Source of the DNA: Oceanicoccus sagamiensis
Lineage (GTDB): Bacteria > Pseudomonadota > Gammaproteobacteria > Pseudomonadales > Dasaniaceae
NCBI RefSeq assembly: GCF_002117105.1
Contig: NZ_CP019343.1
Coordinates: forward strand, 1,426,001-1,490,000
Reading direction: 5' to 3'
DNA length: 64,000 nt
Of the stretch, positions 10,272 to 18,555 are shown piece after piece; within the stretch, counting starts at the first letter, position 1, and every line of letters begins with the position of its first letter. Under the pieces are notes generated by a model that did no database searches, was not told the origin of the DNA, and saw nothing but the letters and a program-made list of their open reading frames with translations. The position numbers and the translations under genes were made by a program.

Positions 10272-11356
10272 AACAACTGACGACTTTCTTTAGGGGTGGT
10301 ACCAAAATACCGCTTAAAGGCCTTACCAAAACTGCTCGAACCGGTGTAACCAACCTGTTCAGACACTTCGCTCACCGCTGCACCTTCACGCAATAACAGA
10401 CGGGCGTTAGTCATTCGCTGGCTAAGCAAGTACTCGTTCACCGTCACACCGTAAAGGGCTTTAAAACCCTCTGTGAGCTTGCGCCGGTTAAAACCTACCC
10501 ACCGGCTAAGGTCGTCCAATGTAAATGATTCGGCATAGTCGCTGTGCAAACGCGCCTTTAGCGCTTCCAGTTTTTGGATATCCCGCTGATTTAAACGCAC
10601 ACTGCCAACGCTAGACAGGTTATCGACATACAGAGAACGAATCGCCTGGGTTAATAACTCAAGGCTGCGGCTTTCTGTATGGAAGTGATAAAACGGGTTA
10701 TCGCTTGTCAGGTCGAGAATTTCGCGGGCCAAACGATAAATATCAGCGGTTAAAGGCACCACCAGCAGATGGTCTTGAAGTTTATGGGCGTCCGCATTGG
10801 TGGCTAATAACTGGATATAGTGCCGGTGTGCCGGCGCCACAAACCGTGCAAGCTGCTCTGGCTTAAACACCAGGTGGACGCTGGAGTGATTTCCAAGGTC
10901 AACCATATCGTAGGTGTAGCGCAGGCCCTGACCAAAATTCAGAAAAGTACATTGAGCGGCGCAATCAAAGGGCAAGGACTCATTAAAAGACTCCTTGGGT
11001 TTACCCTGCATAAAAACCCGCAGTGAAATCCATTGCTCCGAATAATAACTGCCCCGCATCAATGCCGGCCTGACATCCCTAAACAGCTGGAGAATAAAAC
11101 CGTTTGAGAGAAAATGAAATTCTTCCTCGTGGTCAGGCAGGCAGAAACGCACCGCAGAGGAAATATCGCCCTGCGCGACTAAACGTCGAAGATCGTAAAA
11201 AAATTCACTGGGGTCAACCGCGCCCTGGCTTTCATAGCCAAATAGATGGTGGCATTCAGGGGCGTTGGGCACCAGTCGCGTGACAGCGCCCTGTTGTGAG
11301 GCTGTAAAGTTATTTAAGGTAAAGGATGTGCGAGCTTGCTTATATATTTTCCCCAT
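10268..11356 (-). CDS. AraC-family transcriptional regulator
   Basis: The regulator is about 362 residues, with an effector-binding N-domain and a C-terminal pair of helix-turn-helix motifs (around FTLDDLSRWVGFNRRKLTEG and EVSEQVGYTGSSSFGKAFKR, closing FGTTPKESRQLL). A GTG start at 11371 is possible. The ATG at 11356 is preferred because GTG 11371 abuts the -10 element of the promoter at 11364-11392. That placement would make the mRNA leaderless or nearly so. It is inferred to control the adjacent receptor-PQQ dehydrogenase-hydroxyacid dehydrogenase operon. Confidence 0.9.
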   Translation of the reverse strand: MGKIYKQARTSFTLNNFTASQQGAVTRLVPNAPECHHLFGYESQGAVDPSEFFYDLRRLVAQGDISSAVRFCLPDHEEEFHFLSNGFILQLFRDVRPALMRGSYYSEQWISLRVFMQGKPKESFNESLPFDCAAQCTFLNFGQGLRYTYDMVDLGNHSSVHLVFKPEQLARFVAPAHRHYIQLLATNADAHKLQDHLLVVPLTADIYRLAREILDLTSDNPFYHFHTESRSLELLTQAIRSLYVDNLSSVGSVRLNQRDIQKLEALKARLHSDYAESFTLDDLSRWVGFNRRKLTEGFKALYGVTVNEYLLSQRMTNARLLLREGAAVSEVSEQVGYTGSSSFGKAFKRYFGTTPKESRQLL

Positions 11357-11363
11357 AAGGGTA

Positions 11364-11392
11364 TAAGACACTTAAGTGGGTAAAAACCCCAC
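11364..11392 (-). promoter_or_regulatory. Island-type promoter upstream of araC
   Basis: On the minus strand: GTGGGGTTTTT (11392-11382), 11 bp, TGTCTTA (11370-11364). It is a near-perfect copy of the shared motif. A start 6-8 nt downstream would fall on or next to the ATG at 11356. Confidence 0.65.
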
Positions 11393-11430
11393 CTATACAT
11401 AGCTGAAAGATAACAGGCTGAAGCAGGCTG

Positions 11431-11696
11431 TCATCCATAGTCTCTCATGGCTTCTATCGTCTGGAGGGCATTGCCTTTGCAGTCTAAAAGAACCGTAACG
11501 GGGGCCGTGTCTACTTGGGATGGCGTGACAATATAATCACCTGTTGGTGATATGCCGTTCACATCAGGACTATCAATAGATAAGCCATAGCTTTATTTAA
11601 CCAGTGATATCCATACTGGTTAGCGACTGCCCCTTTAGGGCTTGTTGCAGTGTTTTATGGGCCGCCGTTATATCCTGCGCCGCATTACCCAGTGAC
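11431..11696 (-). pseudogene. Possible remnants of protein-coding sequence between SGNH hydrolase and araC
   Basis: Two short minus-strand stretches read like protein without a start: one ends VTVLLDCKGNALQTIEAM plus RDYG at 11431, the other ends LQQALKGQSLTSMDITG at 11597. Neither was assigned to a family. They could be degraded ends of a lost gene or chance open frames. Otherwise this 300 bp stretch holds nothing recognised. Confidence 0.25.
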
Positions 11697-12908
11697 TTAT
11701 AAAGAGTGGTTGCTACTCAACGCCCACCGCCCAAACCGGGAACCGGATTGGCGATAAGCTGACCTAAAGCTGTGTATATGGCCGGTTAGTTTATTGTTGT
11801 GGAAAACCCCATAAAAATAACTGCCTGTCAGGCTATCGCCCCAATAAAAATGGCCGTTGTCTTGCCAGGCTACAGGGTAAGTGGCTTGTAGGGTGTCGCC
11901 ATTGTTAAAAACGATTTTCTGTTTTACGGACCACTGTTTGCCCTGTGGGTAAAAGCTAAGTGTTAGCGTGGCGGGCCGAGCCATAAAGTAAGCTAGCTGC
12001 CCTGACCACTGCCCGAGGATACTGGCCTTTGGGCTATCGCCAGAGGGTAAGGCCGGGGCTTGCCGGTGTTGTGGTGGATGCTTTAAGGCGTGCTGTAGTA
12101 ATGCGGGCAGTGTGTTAACGCTATCGACCGCCAGGGTTTGAATCAGTGCCGCGTGATGGTCGGCCAGGGTGACCAGTGGCCTTGGGGTAGTGCTTTTGTG
12201 GGTGCCAGTATGATCAAAGCGCGGGGCCATTACTGTTGCTGATTGCCCCAAGATACTATCACCCAGCAGGTGCGCATATAGAACGCTGGCCGCCACATAA
12301 GTGCCGGCGGCGGCCGGGTGTAAACCATCATCAAGGTATAAGGCCAGGCCGGGGGCTTGTTGGCGAACCTGCTGCCAGACCGGCCCTACCGGAATTAATT
12401 GGGCATCCAGCGCTGTGGCCAGTTGTGCATAGGCATGGTTAAGTACTGCTTGGTCACCGGTTTTTTGCTGCCTGGCCCAGGTGAGCATTAGCGCCGTTTG
12501 CGCTCCGGTTTTTTGAATGGCGTTGTGGAATAAGGTGGCAAAGGCATAAAAGGTTTCAGGGTTGGCGAGTACGGCGTTGCCATTGACGATGGTGGGGCCC
12601 AGTGCACTGTACTCCTGTAAAATTACGTAGTCCCAGCCGCCCTGTTGTATTGCCGCCAGTGCCCTGCCCGCAAACCAGTGTTGCGCCAGGGCTGCCCCGC
12701 CGATGGTTACCATACTGACCTGCACTTTGTTGGTGCCATCGCTGTTGGCCATGGCTTCCAGCATACTTGGCAGGCTATTGCCGTAGGTCAGGCTATTGCC
12801 AATAAAGAGCAGTTTGATGGGACGCTCAGCCGTGGCGGCGCTGTTGCCCGCTAAGAGTAATATCAGCAGGCAGCAAGATAGCCCTTGAATAAACTTCTCT
12901 TTGTTCAT
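11697..12908 (-). CDS. Secreted SGNH/GDSL-like hydrolase
   Basis: This 403-residue protein has a signal peptide (1-27). The SGNH core opens with FIGNSLTYG (Ser39 as the likely nucleophile, GNSL replacing GDSL). The acidic/His pair sits in LYLDDGLHP (Asp193/194, His197). Such enzymes cleave esters or acetyl groups in the periplasm. About 160 extra residues follow the catalytic core and form an unassigned beta-rich domain. It is the last gene of the minus-strand operon starting with the aldehyde dehydrogenase at 20049. The permease precedes it, separated by a tandem repeat. Confidence 0.8.
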   Translation of the reverse strand: MNKEKFIQGLSCCLLILLLAGNSAATAERPIKLLFIGNSLTYGNSLPSMLEAMANSDGTNKVQVSMVTIGGAALAQHWFAGRALAAIQQGGWDYVILQEYSALGPTIVNGNAVLANPETFYAFATLFHNAIQKTGAQTALMLTWARQQKTGDQAVLNHAYAQLATALDAQLIPVGPVWQQVRQQAPGLALYLDDGLHPAAAGTYVAASVLYAHLLGDSILGQSATVMAPRFDHTGTHKSTTPRPLVTLADHHAALIQTLAVDSVNTLPALLQHALKHPPQHRQAPALPSGDSPKASILGQWSGQLAYFMARPATLTLSFYPQGKQWSVKQKIVFNNGDTLQATYPVAWQDNGHFYWGDSLTGSYFYGVFHNNKLTGHIHSFRSAYRQSGSRFGRWALSSNHSL

Positions 12909-12909
12909 G

Positions 12910-12977
12910 TAGTTAAGCTCGTCATTTAGTTAAGCTCGTCTCTTAGTTAAGCCCGCCATATAGTTAAGCTCGCCCTT
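12910..12977. repeat. Four tandem copies of a 17-bp unit
   Basis: Units start at 12910, 12927, 12944 and 12961, each beginning TAGTTAAGC and differing at a few positions. The last unit contains the stop codon of the frame-corrected permease. The array seems to be an expansion of the permease gene's end and lies just before the SGNH hydrolase start. Confidence 0.85.
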
Positions 12978-13039
12978 GATAATGTTTTAGTAAAAATAAC
13001 ACCGCCCCCAAAACCACCCAAGCAAAGACCATCACCCAC

Positions 13040-14320
13040 TCATAGGGCCAGACTAATGCAGCGCTGCCACCGGGCAGGTACAGGCAAGCCAGACCGATGG
13101 CAGAGAGTAACGATTAGCCGGCCGCCATAGACTCGGTACGGCCTTGGCATATCGGGCTCGCGGGCGCGTAATACCAAGAAGGATAAGGCCACCAGACCGT
13201 AGGCAATCACCACGCTAAAGCTGCCGGCATCCACCAGCCACACCAGCATGGTTCGGCCAAAAAACGGGGCCAGGCAACATAGCGCCCCGATCAGTAAAAT
13301 GGCATTGGCCGGGGTGTTGTATTTGGGGTGTAGCCAGCCCAGCGCGGCGGGCAGTTGCCCGGCTTTGGCCATCACATAGATTGCCCGTGAGCCCCCGACT
13401 AAAAAGGCATTCCAGCTGGTAAAGATACCCGCGATACCCGCCAGCAAAATCCCTTGCCCTGCCAGAGGTGTGCCCCATACGCTGCTGGCCGCTGCGGCGG
13501 GGGCCAGTTCAACGGTGGCCAACTGGCTGGCGGGCAGGGCTAGCCCCACCGCCAGACAAATCAGGCTATACCAGGCAATGGCCATCAGTACCGCGACGAT
13601 TATCAGCAGCCCGATTTTGCGCTGGGGCAGGTTAATTTCTTCCGCCATTTGCGGTATTACATCAAAGCCCACAAATAGAAAGGGCACTACGCTCAGTACC
13701 CAGAGAAAGCCGCTTAGGTCGTTTTTAAATAGCGCTGGCATGGGGTTTGTCTGGGGGTTAAGCGACGCTCCGGTCAGCAGTAAAGCACCGGCCAGTAGTA
13801 AGATCAGCGTGACTAGTAGCTGCATTTTTGCCGCGGTTTTGATGCCCATTATATTGACCCAGGTCACCGCCACTGAGGCGGCTATGCCTACCAGTACCCA
13901 GTTAAGGTAAACATCGTAGCCTGCGACGGACCAGAGTTTGTGTGCGTTGATAGCGGGAATTAGCTGCGCCAGTACGGTTGGCAGGGCCACGGCTTCAAAG
14001 GCCGAGACGCTGATATAGGCCAGGGCAATGGACCAGGTGCAGACAAAGGCCCAACCGGCCCCCAGTGCGCGGTGGCTATAGACATGTTCACCGCCTACCA
14101 GTGGCATGGCTGAGGCCAGTTCGGCGTAGGTCAGGCCGATCACTATCATCATTACACCGCCGACGATAAAGGCCGACACTGAGCCGCCGATTCCGGCCGC
14201 CCCCACCCAGCCACCGGCCAGTGCTACCCAGCCCCAGCCCACCATGGCACCAAAGGCCATGGCCAGTGTTTCCAGTTGGTTGAGGCTGCGTTTTAGGGTT
14301 TTATCGGCGGGCTTAGTCAT
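13040..14320 (-). CDS. APC-family amino acid permease, frameshifted near its end
   Basis: This is a polytopic inner-membrane permease of the amino acid-polyamine-organocation superfamily. The glycine-rich first helix (AFGAMVGWGWVALAGGWVG) and about eleven hydrophobic segments are visible. The open frame ends with an unlikely tail (CHRSGLPVPARWQRCISLAL). A one-base shift near 13110 restores a last helix pair (AIGLACLYLPGGSAALVWPY, later VVLGAVLFLLKHYQGRA) and a stop at 12964, giving about 450 residues. It overlaps the start-side S15 gene end by 8 bp, so the operon is tight. The inferred role is to take up amino acids or small amides released by the hydrolases encoded upstream. The lesion may be real or a read error. 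Confidence 0.8.
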   Translation of the reverse strand: MTKPADKTLKRSLNQLETLAMAFGAMVGWGWVALAGGWVGAAGIGGSVSAFIVGGVMMIVIGLTYAELASAMPLVGGEHVYSHRALGAGWAFVCTWSIALAYISVSAFEAVALPTVLAQLIPAINAHKLWSVAGYDVYLNWVLVGIAASVAVTWVNIMGIKTAAKMQLLVTLILLLAGALLLTGASLNPQTNPMPALFKNDLSGFLWVLSVVPFLFVGFDVIPQMAEEINLPQRKIGLLIIVAVLMAIAWYSLICLAVGLALPASQLATVELAPAAAASSVWGTPLAGQGILLAGIAGIFTSWNAFLVGGSRAIYVMAKAGQLPAALGWLHPKYNTPANAILLIGALCCLAPFFGRTMLVWLVDAGSFSVVIAYGLVALSFLVLRAREPDMPRPYRVYGGRLIVTLCHRSGLPVPARWQRCISLAL

Positions 14321-16265
14321 CTTGGTTCACCTGGGGTTTGATCACCGGGAGGGTGATATGGGAGGGGTATGGCTGCCCGTGGTATAGCGTATTGTTGGCC
14401 ACTACCCCCTGCACTTCGTCGTAGTTACGGCCACCGGTATTGAGGTTGCGGCTATAGCGCGGGAAATTACTGCTGGAAACTTCAACCCGGATTGTATGGC
14501 CGCGGTGAAAACGGTAGGCGGTGGCATGCAGGCTGAGTGATAGTTGGTAGATGCGCTCTGCTTGCAGGCTTTGCGGCCGATCAAAGCCCTGCCAGTAACG
14601 GGCGCGCAAGATGCCTTCTTGTATCAGATAGGCACGGCCATCGGGGTGTTGGTCCAAAAGCCTGACGGTAAAGTCGGTGTCTTTGGCGGATGAGGCGATA
14701 TAGAGTTCGGCACTGATTTCACCGACGATATCCAGCTGATGGTTTAGGGGTGCCGAGTGATAGACCAGCACATCCTGCCGTGTTTGGCTTGGCGGTTTAT
14801 CGCAGTCGCCGCTGGGGCAAGGTTCCAGTGCATAAAAGCCGCCACTGGAAGGCACCGGGTCGGCGGGGTCGTAACGGTAGTTATCCTGCCCGGTTTGTTC
14901 TGCCGGGGAGTCGATCAGTTGGCCATGGTTATCGCCGCGGTTGGCAGCGCCCTGGCTGGTCAAAAAATACGGCTGGTAATGGGTTTTTGCCAAGGGCCAG
15001 CTGGTGGCTTCTGCCCATTGGTTGGCGCCCATTAAGTAGTAGCTAACCCGGGGCATTGTCAGTACGGCGTTATCTTCGCCTTTTAACCAGTAGTTAAACC
15101 AGCGCAGATAAAGCGCCAGATAATCTTTGGACGGGTCACCCAGTTGTAGCCCTGCCACTTGGTAATCCGGGCCGGCCGCCGCTGAGCCGCAGTGGGTGGT
15201 GGGTGAAATAATCACAAACTGATTATCCCGGGCCGTGGCGGTGTCGCTTTGACGACGGAACAGGTTAAATAATTTTAGGGTTTCGTTGGCGGAGCCGTCG
15301 TACCAGGAATTAATATGTAGAGCGGGTATATTAAAACGGTCCTGGTCGGTGACGTAGTTTAGGCTGTCCCAATAGGGGGCAGCGGGTGGCTGTGCGATAT
15401 AGTTATCGTATTCATTGGGCAAGGGGTTGCCGTTGGCTCTTAAGCTATCAATAACCGGCAAGGTCCATACGGCTTTGTTGATATCCAACGCTGGCAGTGT
15501 TGGGGCGGTGGTATAAAAACCGGCGAACTGTTGAAACTGTGAATCGGTCAATGCGGCGGGGAGTTGCAGTGGGTATTGATTACCCGCACCCCAAAACCAG
15601 CCCAGACTATTGGCTAATTCCGGCACCCCACCCTCCCGGTACATAAAGGGACGGTAGGTGCCCAGATAGGCGCCACCGGCGGATTCGGCTATGGCGGTGG
15701 TGTGGTTGGGGTGGCGGGTGGCCGCCAGTTGCATTTGGTTTTCACCGCTATAGGAGCAGCCAAAGGTGCCTATTTTTCCGCTGGCCCAGGGCTGGCTGGC
15801 TAACCAGTTTAGGGTGTCGTAGCCGTCATCGCGGTCATCGGCGGAGATCCGGTAGCGCCCTTCTGATTCAAATTTGCCACGGATATCCTGCACTGCCACA
15901 ACATAACCTTGTGCGGCAAAAAAATAGGCGATGGAGTGTGTTTTGCGGTAATGGTTTTTGTTATAGGCAAAGCGAATTAAAATTATCGGCCGCTTTTTTT
16001 TCTCGCCCTGCGGAAAATAAAAATCGGTTGCCAGCCGCACACCGTCGCGCATGGGAATGCGCACGGATTGTTCCAGCCGTACGGTGGGGTAAAGGGCTTT
16101 TGGGGGGTTATCGCTGTGGTAGCCCTCTACCTCTATTGTGGAGCCCAGCGTGGTTAGTGACGCCTTGGCCGATAAGATAGCTCCGCTGTCCTGTGGTTGG
16201 GCTGGTAGCAAAGGGGCGACTATTAAAGTACTTGCTGCCAGTATGCTGTTTAAGTATTTATTCAT
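14313..16265 (-). CDS. S15-family / CocE-NonD hydrolase
   Basis: This 650-residue hydrolase has a signal peptide (about 1-22). The alpha/beta-hydrolase core starts at IPMRDGVRLATD, and the nucleophile Ser171 lies in FGCSYSGENQ. The Asp and His are likely in WYDGSANE and SPTTHCG. A C-terminal jelly-roll domain follows (residues about 520-640, ending YPSHITLPVI). Relatives are X-Pro dipeptidyl-peptidases, cocaine esterase and glutaryl-7-ACA acylases, so esters, amides or peptides are all possible. It lies between the M55 and permease genes in the operon. A second homologue is at 55385-57427. Confidence 0.87.
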   Translation of the reverse strand: MNKYLNSILAASTLIVAPLLPAQPQDSGAILSAKASLTTLGSTIEVEGYHSDNPPKALYPTVRLEQSVRIPMRDGVRLATDFYFPQGEKKKRPIILIRFAYNKNHYRKTHSIAYFFAAQGYVVAVQDIRGKFESEGRYRISADDRDDGYDTLNWLASQPWASGKIGTFGCSYSGENQMQLAATRHPNHTTAIAESAGGAYLGTYRPFMYREGGVPELANSLGWFWGAGNQYPLQLPAALTDSQFQQFAGFYTTAPTLPALDINKAVWTLPVIDSLRANGNPLPNEYDNYIAQPPAAPYWDSLNYVTDQDRFNIPALHINSWYDGSANETLKLFNLFRRQSDTATARDNQFVIISPTTHCGSAAAGPDYQVAGLQLGDPSKDYLALYLRWFNYWLKGEDNAVLTMPRVSYYLMGANQWAEATSWPLAKTHYQPYFLTSQGAANRGDNHGQLIDSPAEQTGQDNYRYDPADPVPSSGGFYALEPCPSGDCDKPPSQTRQDVLVYHSAPLNHQLDIVGEISAELYIASSAKDTDFTVRLLDQHPDGRAYLIQEGILRARYWQGFDRPQSLQAERIYQLSLSLHATAYRFHRGHTIRVEVSSSNFPRYSRNLNTGGRNYDEVQGVVANNTLYHGQPYPSHITLPVIKPQVNQDD

Positions 16266-16292
16266 CAGGGTTTGTTTTAAACCTATTTATGC

Positions 16293-17129
16293 TCAAGGTG
16301 TTAACGCGCCACTGGCTGTTAAAAACTGCAACACCTTGGAAACCTCCACCATATCTTTACCGACAAAACGGATGGTGTGGGAGTCCACCCGTTCTATCAT
16401 CGGTAAATAGCTGCACAGTTCAGCACCAGTGCGGCGCAGGCAGCGAATATCTACGGTAACGGGGTATTTAACCGGGGTGGGTTTGATGGTATCCCGCCGG
16501 GTAAGTGCTTTAACGGTGGCCTCGGCAATATGTTGTTCGACCTGACGGGGTAATAGCATGCGGGCACTGGTGGCGGAGTGGGCCCATTTGGTGATGACGG
16601 TTTCTGCGTCGGGCAAAACGGTTTGTACATGGCGGCTATAGCTGTCGTCGCCGGAGGCCATAATCACCGGCACATTAAAGTGTGCGGCGGTGGCGGCGCT
16701 GATAACGGTTTCTGAGGCGACCTGGTTATTCAGGCGCACTTCGGCAATGGCACCGCCGTGCAGGGTATGGGCCAGTACACCGTCTACACTGCTGCCACCG
16801 CTGTGGTAGCCAATTAGCAGGGCACCCAGATAGTCACCAATATCGATGCCTTCCATCATACATAAGGGTCTGGGCCATGAGCGCACTACTTGTACGTTGT
16901 TGGGCATTTTGTCCAGCAGCAGGTTCTGGCCATTGTTGTGGGAATCACTGACAACCACTTCGTCAATCCCCCATTCAAACGCTGCATTGCAGGCGGCCAC
17001 GACTTCGGCGGTCATCCATTCGCGGGCTTGTTGGTACTCAAAACCTTTGGGAGTTAGTTGTTCACCGCTGACAACGCCAGCGGTGCCTTCTATATCGGCG
17101 GAAATATATAAACGTTTTTGGGCTGACAT
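16293..17129 (-). CDS. dppA: M55-family D-aminopeptidase (DppA-like)
   Basis: This is a 278-residue cytosolic zinc peptidase of the DppA type. Its metal and catalytic motifs fit the family: SADIEG (Asp12, Glu14), SDSHNNG (His64), YHSGG (His109) and LAHTLHG (His121), followed by AIAEVRLN (Glu130). Family members release N-terminal D-residues such as D-Ala from short peptides. It has no signal peptide, so its substrate must be imported. It stands between an S12 serine hydrolase and an S15 hydrolase in one operon. This is the strongest hint that the operon handles D-amino-acid-containing or otherwise unusual peptides. The symbol reflects family, not proven function. Confidence 0.88.
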   Translation of the reverse strand: MSAQKRLYISADIEGTAGVVSGEQLTPKGFEYQQAREWMTAEVVAACNAAFEWGIDEVVVSDSHNNGQNLLLDKMPNNVQVVRSWPRPLCMMEGIDIGDYLGALLIGYHSGGSSVDGVLAHTLHGGAIAEVRLNNQVASETVISAATAAHFNVPVIMASGDDSYSRHVQTVLPDAETVITKWAHSATSARMLLPRQVEQHIAEATVKALTRRDTIKPTPVKYPVTVDIRCLRRTGAELCSYLPMIERVDSHTIRFVGKDMVEVSKVLQFLTASGALTP

Positions 17130-17138
17130 AAAAACACC

Positions 17139-18521
17139 TTAGCTATTGGCCACTCTGGGGTTTTGCCGGGCGCCATTAAATAGATACTGCGGCACGCCCT
17201 GTTCGCCTGGTTTTAGAAAAACCATATTGGGGCAGCGATGCCCTGCGGCGGAATAAACGGCAAAGCAGCCGTCTTTGACATGGCGCAGGTCGGCCTGTAA
17301 TGGTGGCAGCGGATCGACTTTATAAACTATCGTGGCTTTTAATTGTTCCTGTTCACGCACAACAGTGATATGGGTATCCATGGATTCATACTGGCCGGTA
17401 ATCAACTCCAGTTTATCCAGAGTGGAGGTGCTGTCGGGTTCAGGTTGGGTAAGGTCCAGATTAAAAACGGCTCGGTTTAATTCGGTATTCAATGCCTGAT
17501 AAGCCGATGGGCGGCAGCCATTAATACAAAAAGCCAAGGCTTTATTGTCTGCGGGTAGCATTAATAGCTGCGATAGAAACCCATTGGTGGCACCGGAGTG
17601 ACCCACCGACCATATATCCCCGTTGGTATAATGACCCATCCCCCAACCCAGGCCCCAATGGCTATCGTGAATCATTGAGGCTTTAGGTAATTCTATCTGT
17701 GACTGTTGCATTTGCTGAACGGAGTCAGCCGATAACCATCGTTCGCCCTGTTCATTAAGCCCGCCTTCCAAATGCCCACGAGCAAAGCGGATCAGGTTTT
17801 CCGGTGTCATGGCAGGGGTTGAGCCGACGGGTGCCTGACCCAGTGTTAAATAGGTTTTTTTAGGTAATACCCAACGGTCGGTATTGCTGCCATCAAAGAT
17901 ATGCCCCATGGCACAGCGGTAGCGCAGTACATCGGAGGGGTGTGCTATGGCATGCTGCATACCCAAGGGTTTAAACAAATAATCCGACATAGCCTGATAC
18001 CAGCTAATGCCGCGCACCACTTCAATCAGTCGGCCCGCAACACAAAAGGCCGCATTGGAATAGGAAAACATTTCACCGACTGGATGCACTAAAGGCAGCA
18101 GGCTACAACGGTCAACATAGCGGGCAATTAAATTACCCTCATGGCCATAGTCGTTGGGAAAATAATCCCCGGCCATACCACTGGTATGGTTTAACAATTG
18201 GCGGACGGTAATGCTTTCTGTGGCCTGGGCATCGGCAATCATAAAATCGTGCAGATACTGTTTGACCGGTGCATCCAACTCTACCCTGCCCTCATCCACT
18301 AATTGCATCACCAGACAAGCGGTCATCACTTTGGTGATAGAACCAATCTGAAAAATACTATCGGTGGTGGCGCTAACGCCGGTGGATAAATTTAAACAGC
18401 CGGCGGCGGCGGTTTGCAGTTGGCCATCTTGCCAGGTGGCAATGGAGATGGCGGGGATATTATGTTTTTCTATAAAGGCTTCGGCGAAGCCTTGTAAATT
18501 ACTGGTGATACAATCGTACAT
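17139..18521 (-). CDS. S12-family serine hydrolase (class C beta-lactamase fold)
   Basis: This 460-residue protein has all three active-site motifs of the serine beta-lactamase/DD-peptidase fold: Ser61-x-x-Lys64 (SITK), Tyr154-Ser-Asn156 and His308-Ser-Gly310. No signal peptide is visible, so it is likely cytosolic like esterase EstB or D-aminopeptidase DAP rather than a resistance enzyme. A C-terminal domain of about 120 residues follows. It lies 9 bp from the M55 gene, so a joint role on D-residue peptides or amides is a reasonable inference. Ester hydrolysis remains possible. Confidence 0.85.
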   Translation of the reverse strand: MYDCITSNLQGFAEAFIEKHNIPAISIATWQDGQLQTAAAGCLNLSTGVSATTDSIFQIGSITKVMTACLVMQLVDEGRVELDAPVKQYLHDFMIADAQATESITVRQLLNHTSGMAGDYFPNDYGHEGNLIARYVDRCSLLPLVHPVGEMFSYSNAAFCVAGRLIEVVRGISWYQAMSDYLFKPLGMQHAIAHPSDVLRYRCAMGHIFDGSNTDRWVLPKKTYLTLGQAPVGSTPAMTPENLIRFARGHLEGGLNEQGERWLSADSVQQMQQSQIELPKASMIHDSHWGLGWGMGHYTNGDIWSVGHSGATNGFLSQLLMLPADNKALAFCINGCRPSAYQALNTELNRAVFNLDLTQPEPDSTSTLDKLELITGQYESMDTHITVVREQEQLKATIVYKVDPLPPLQADLRHVKDGCFAVYSAAGHRCPNMVFLKPGEQGVPQYLFNGARQNPRVANS

Positions 18522-18555
18522 TGTTCTATTCTCGCTAATGGGTTAAACGATTTAA

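Noticed and set aside
13470-13910. 146-codon plus-strand frame inside the permease
   Set aside because: It lies opposite a GC-rich membrane protein gene, where long shadow frames are common; no recognisable motif.
17139-18521. Antibiotic-resistance beta-lactamase
   Set aside because: The fold and motifs fit, but there is no signal peptide, the protein is longer than AmpC, and the operon is catabolic.
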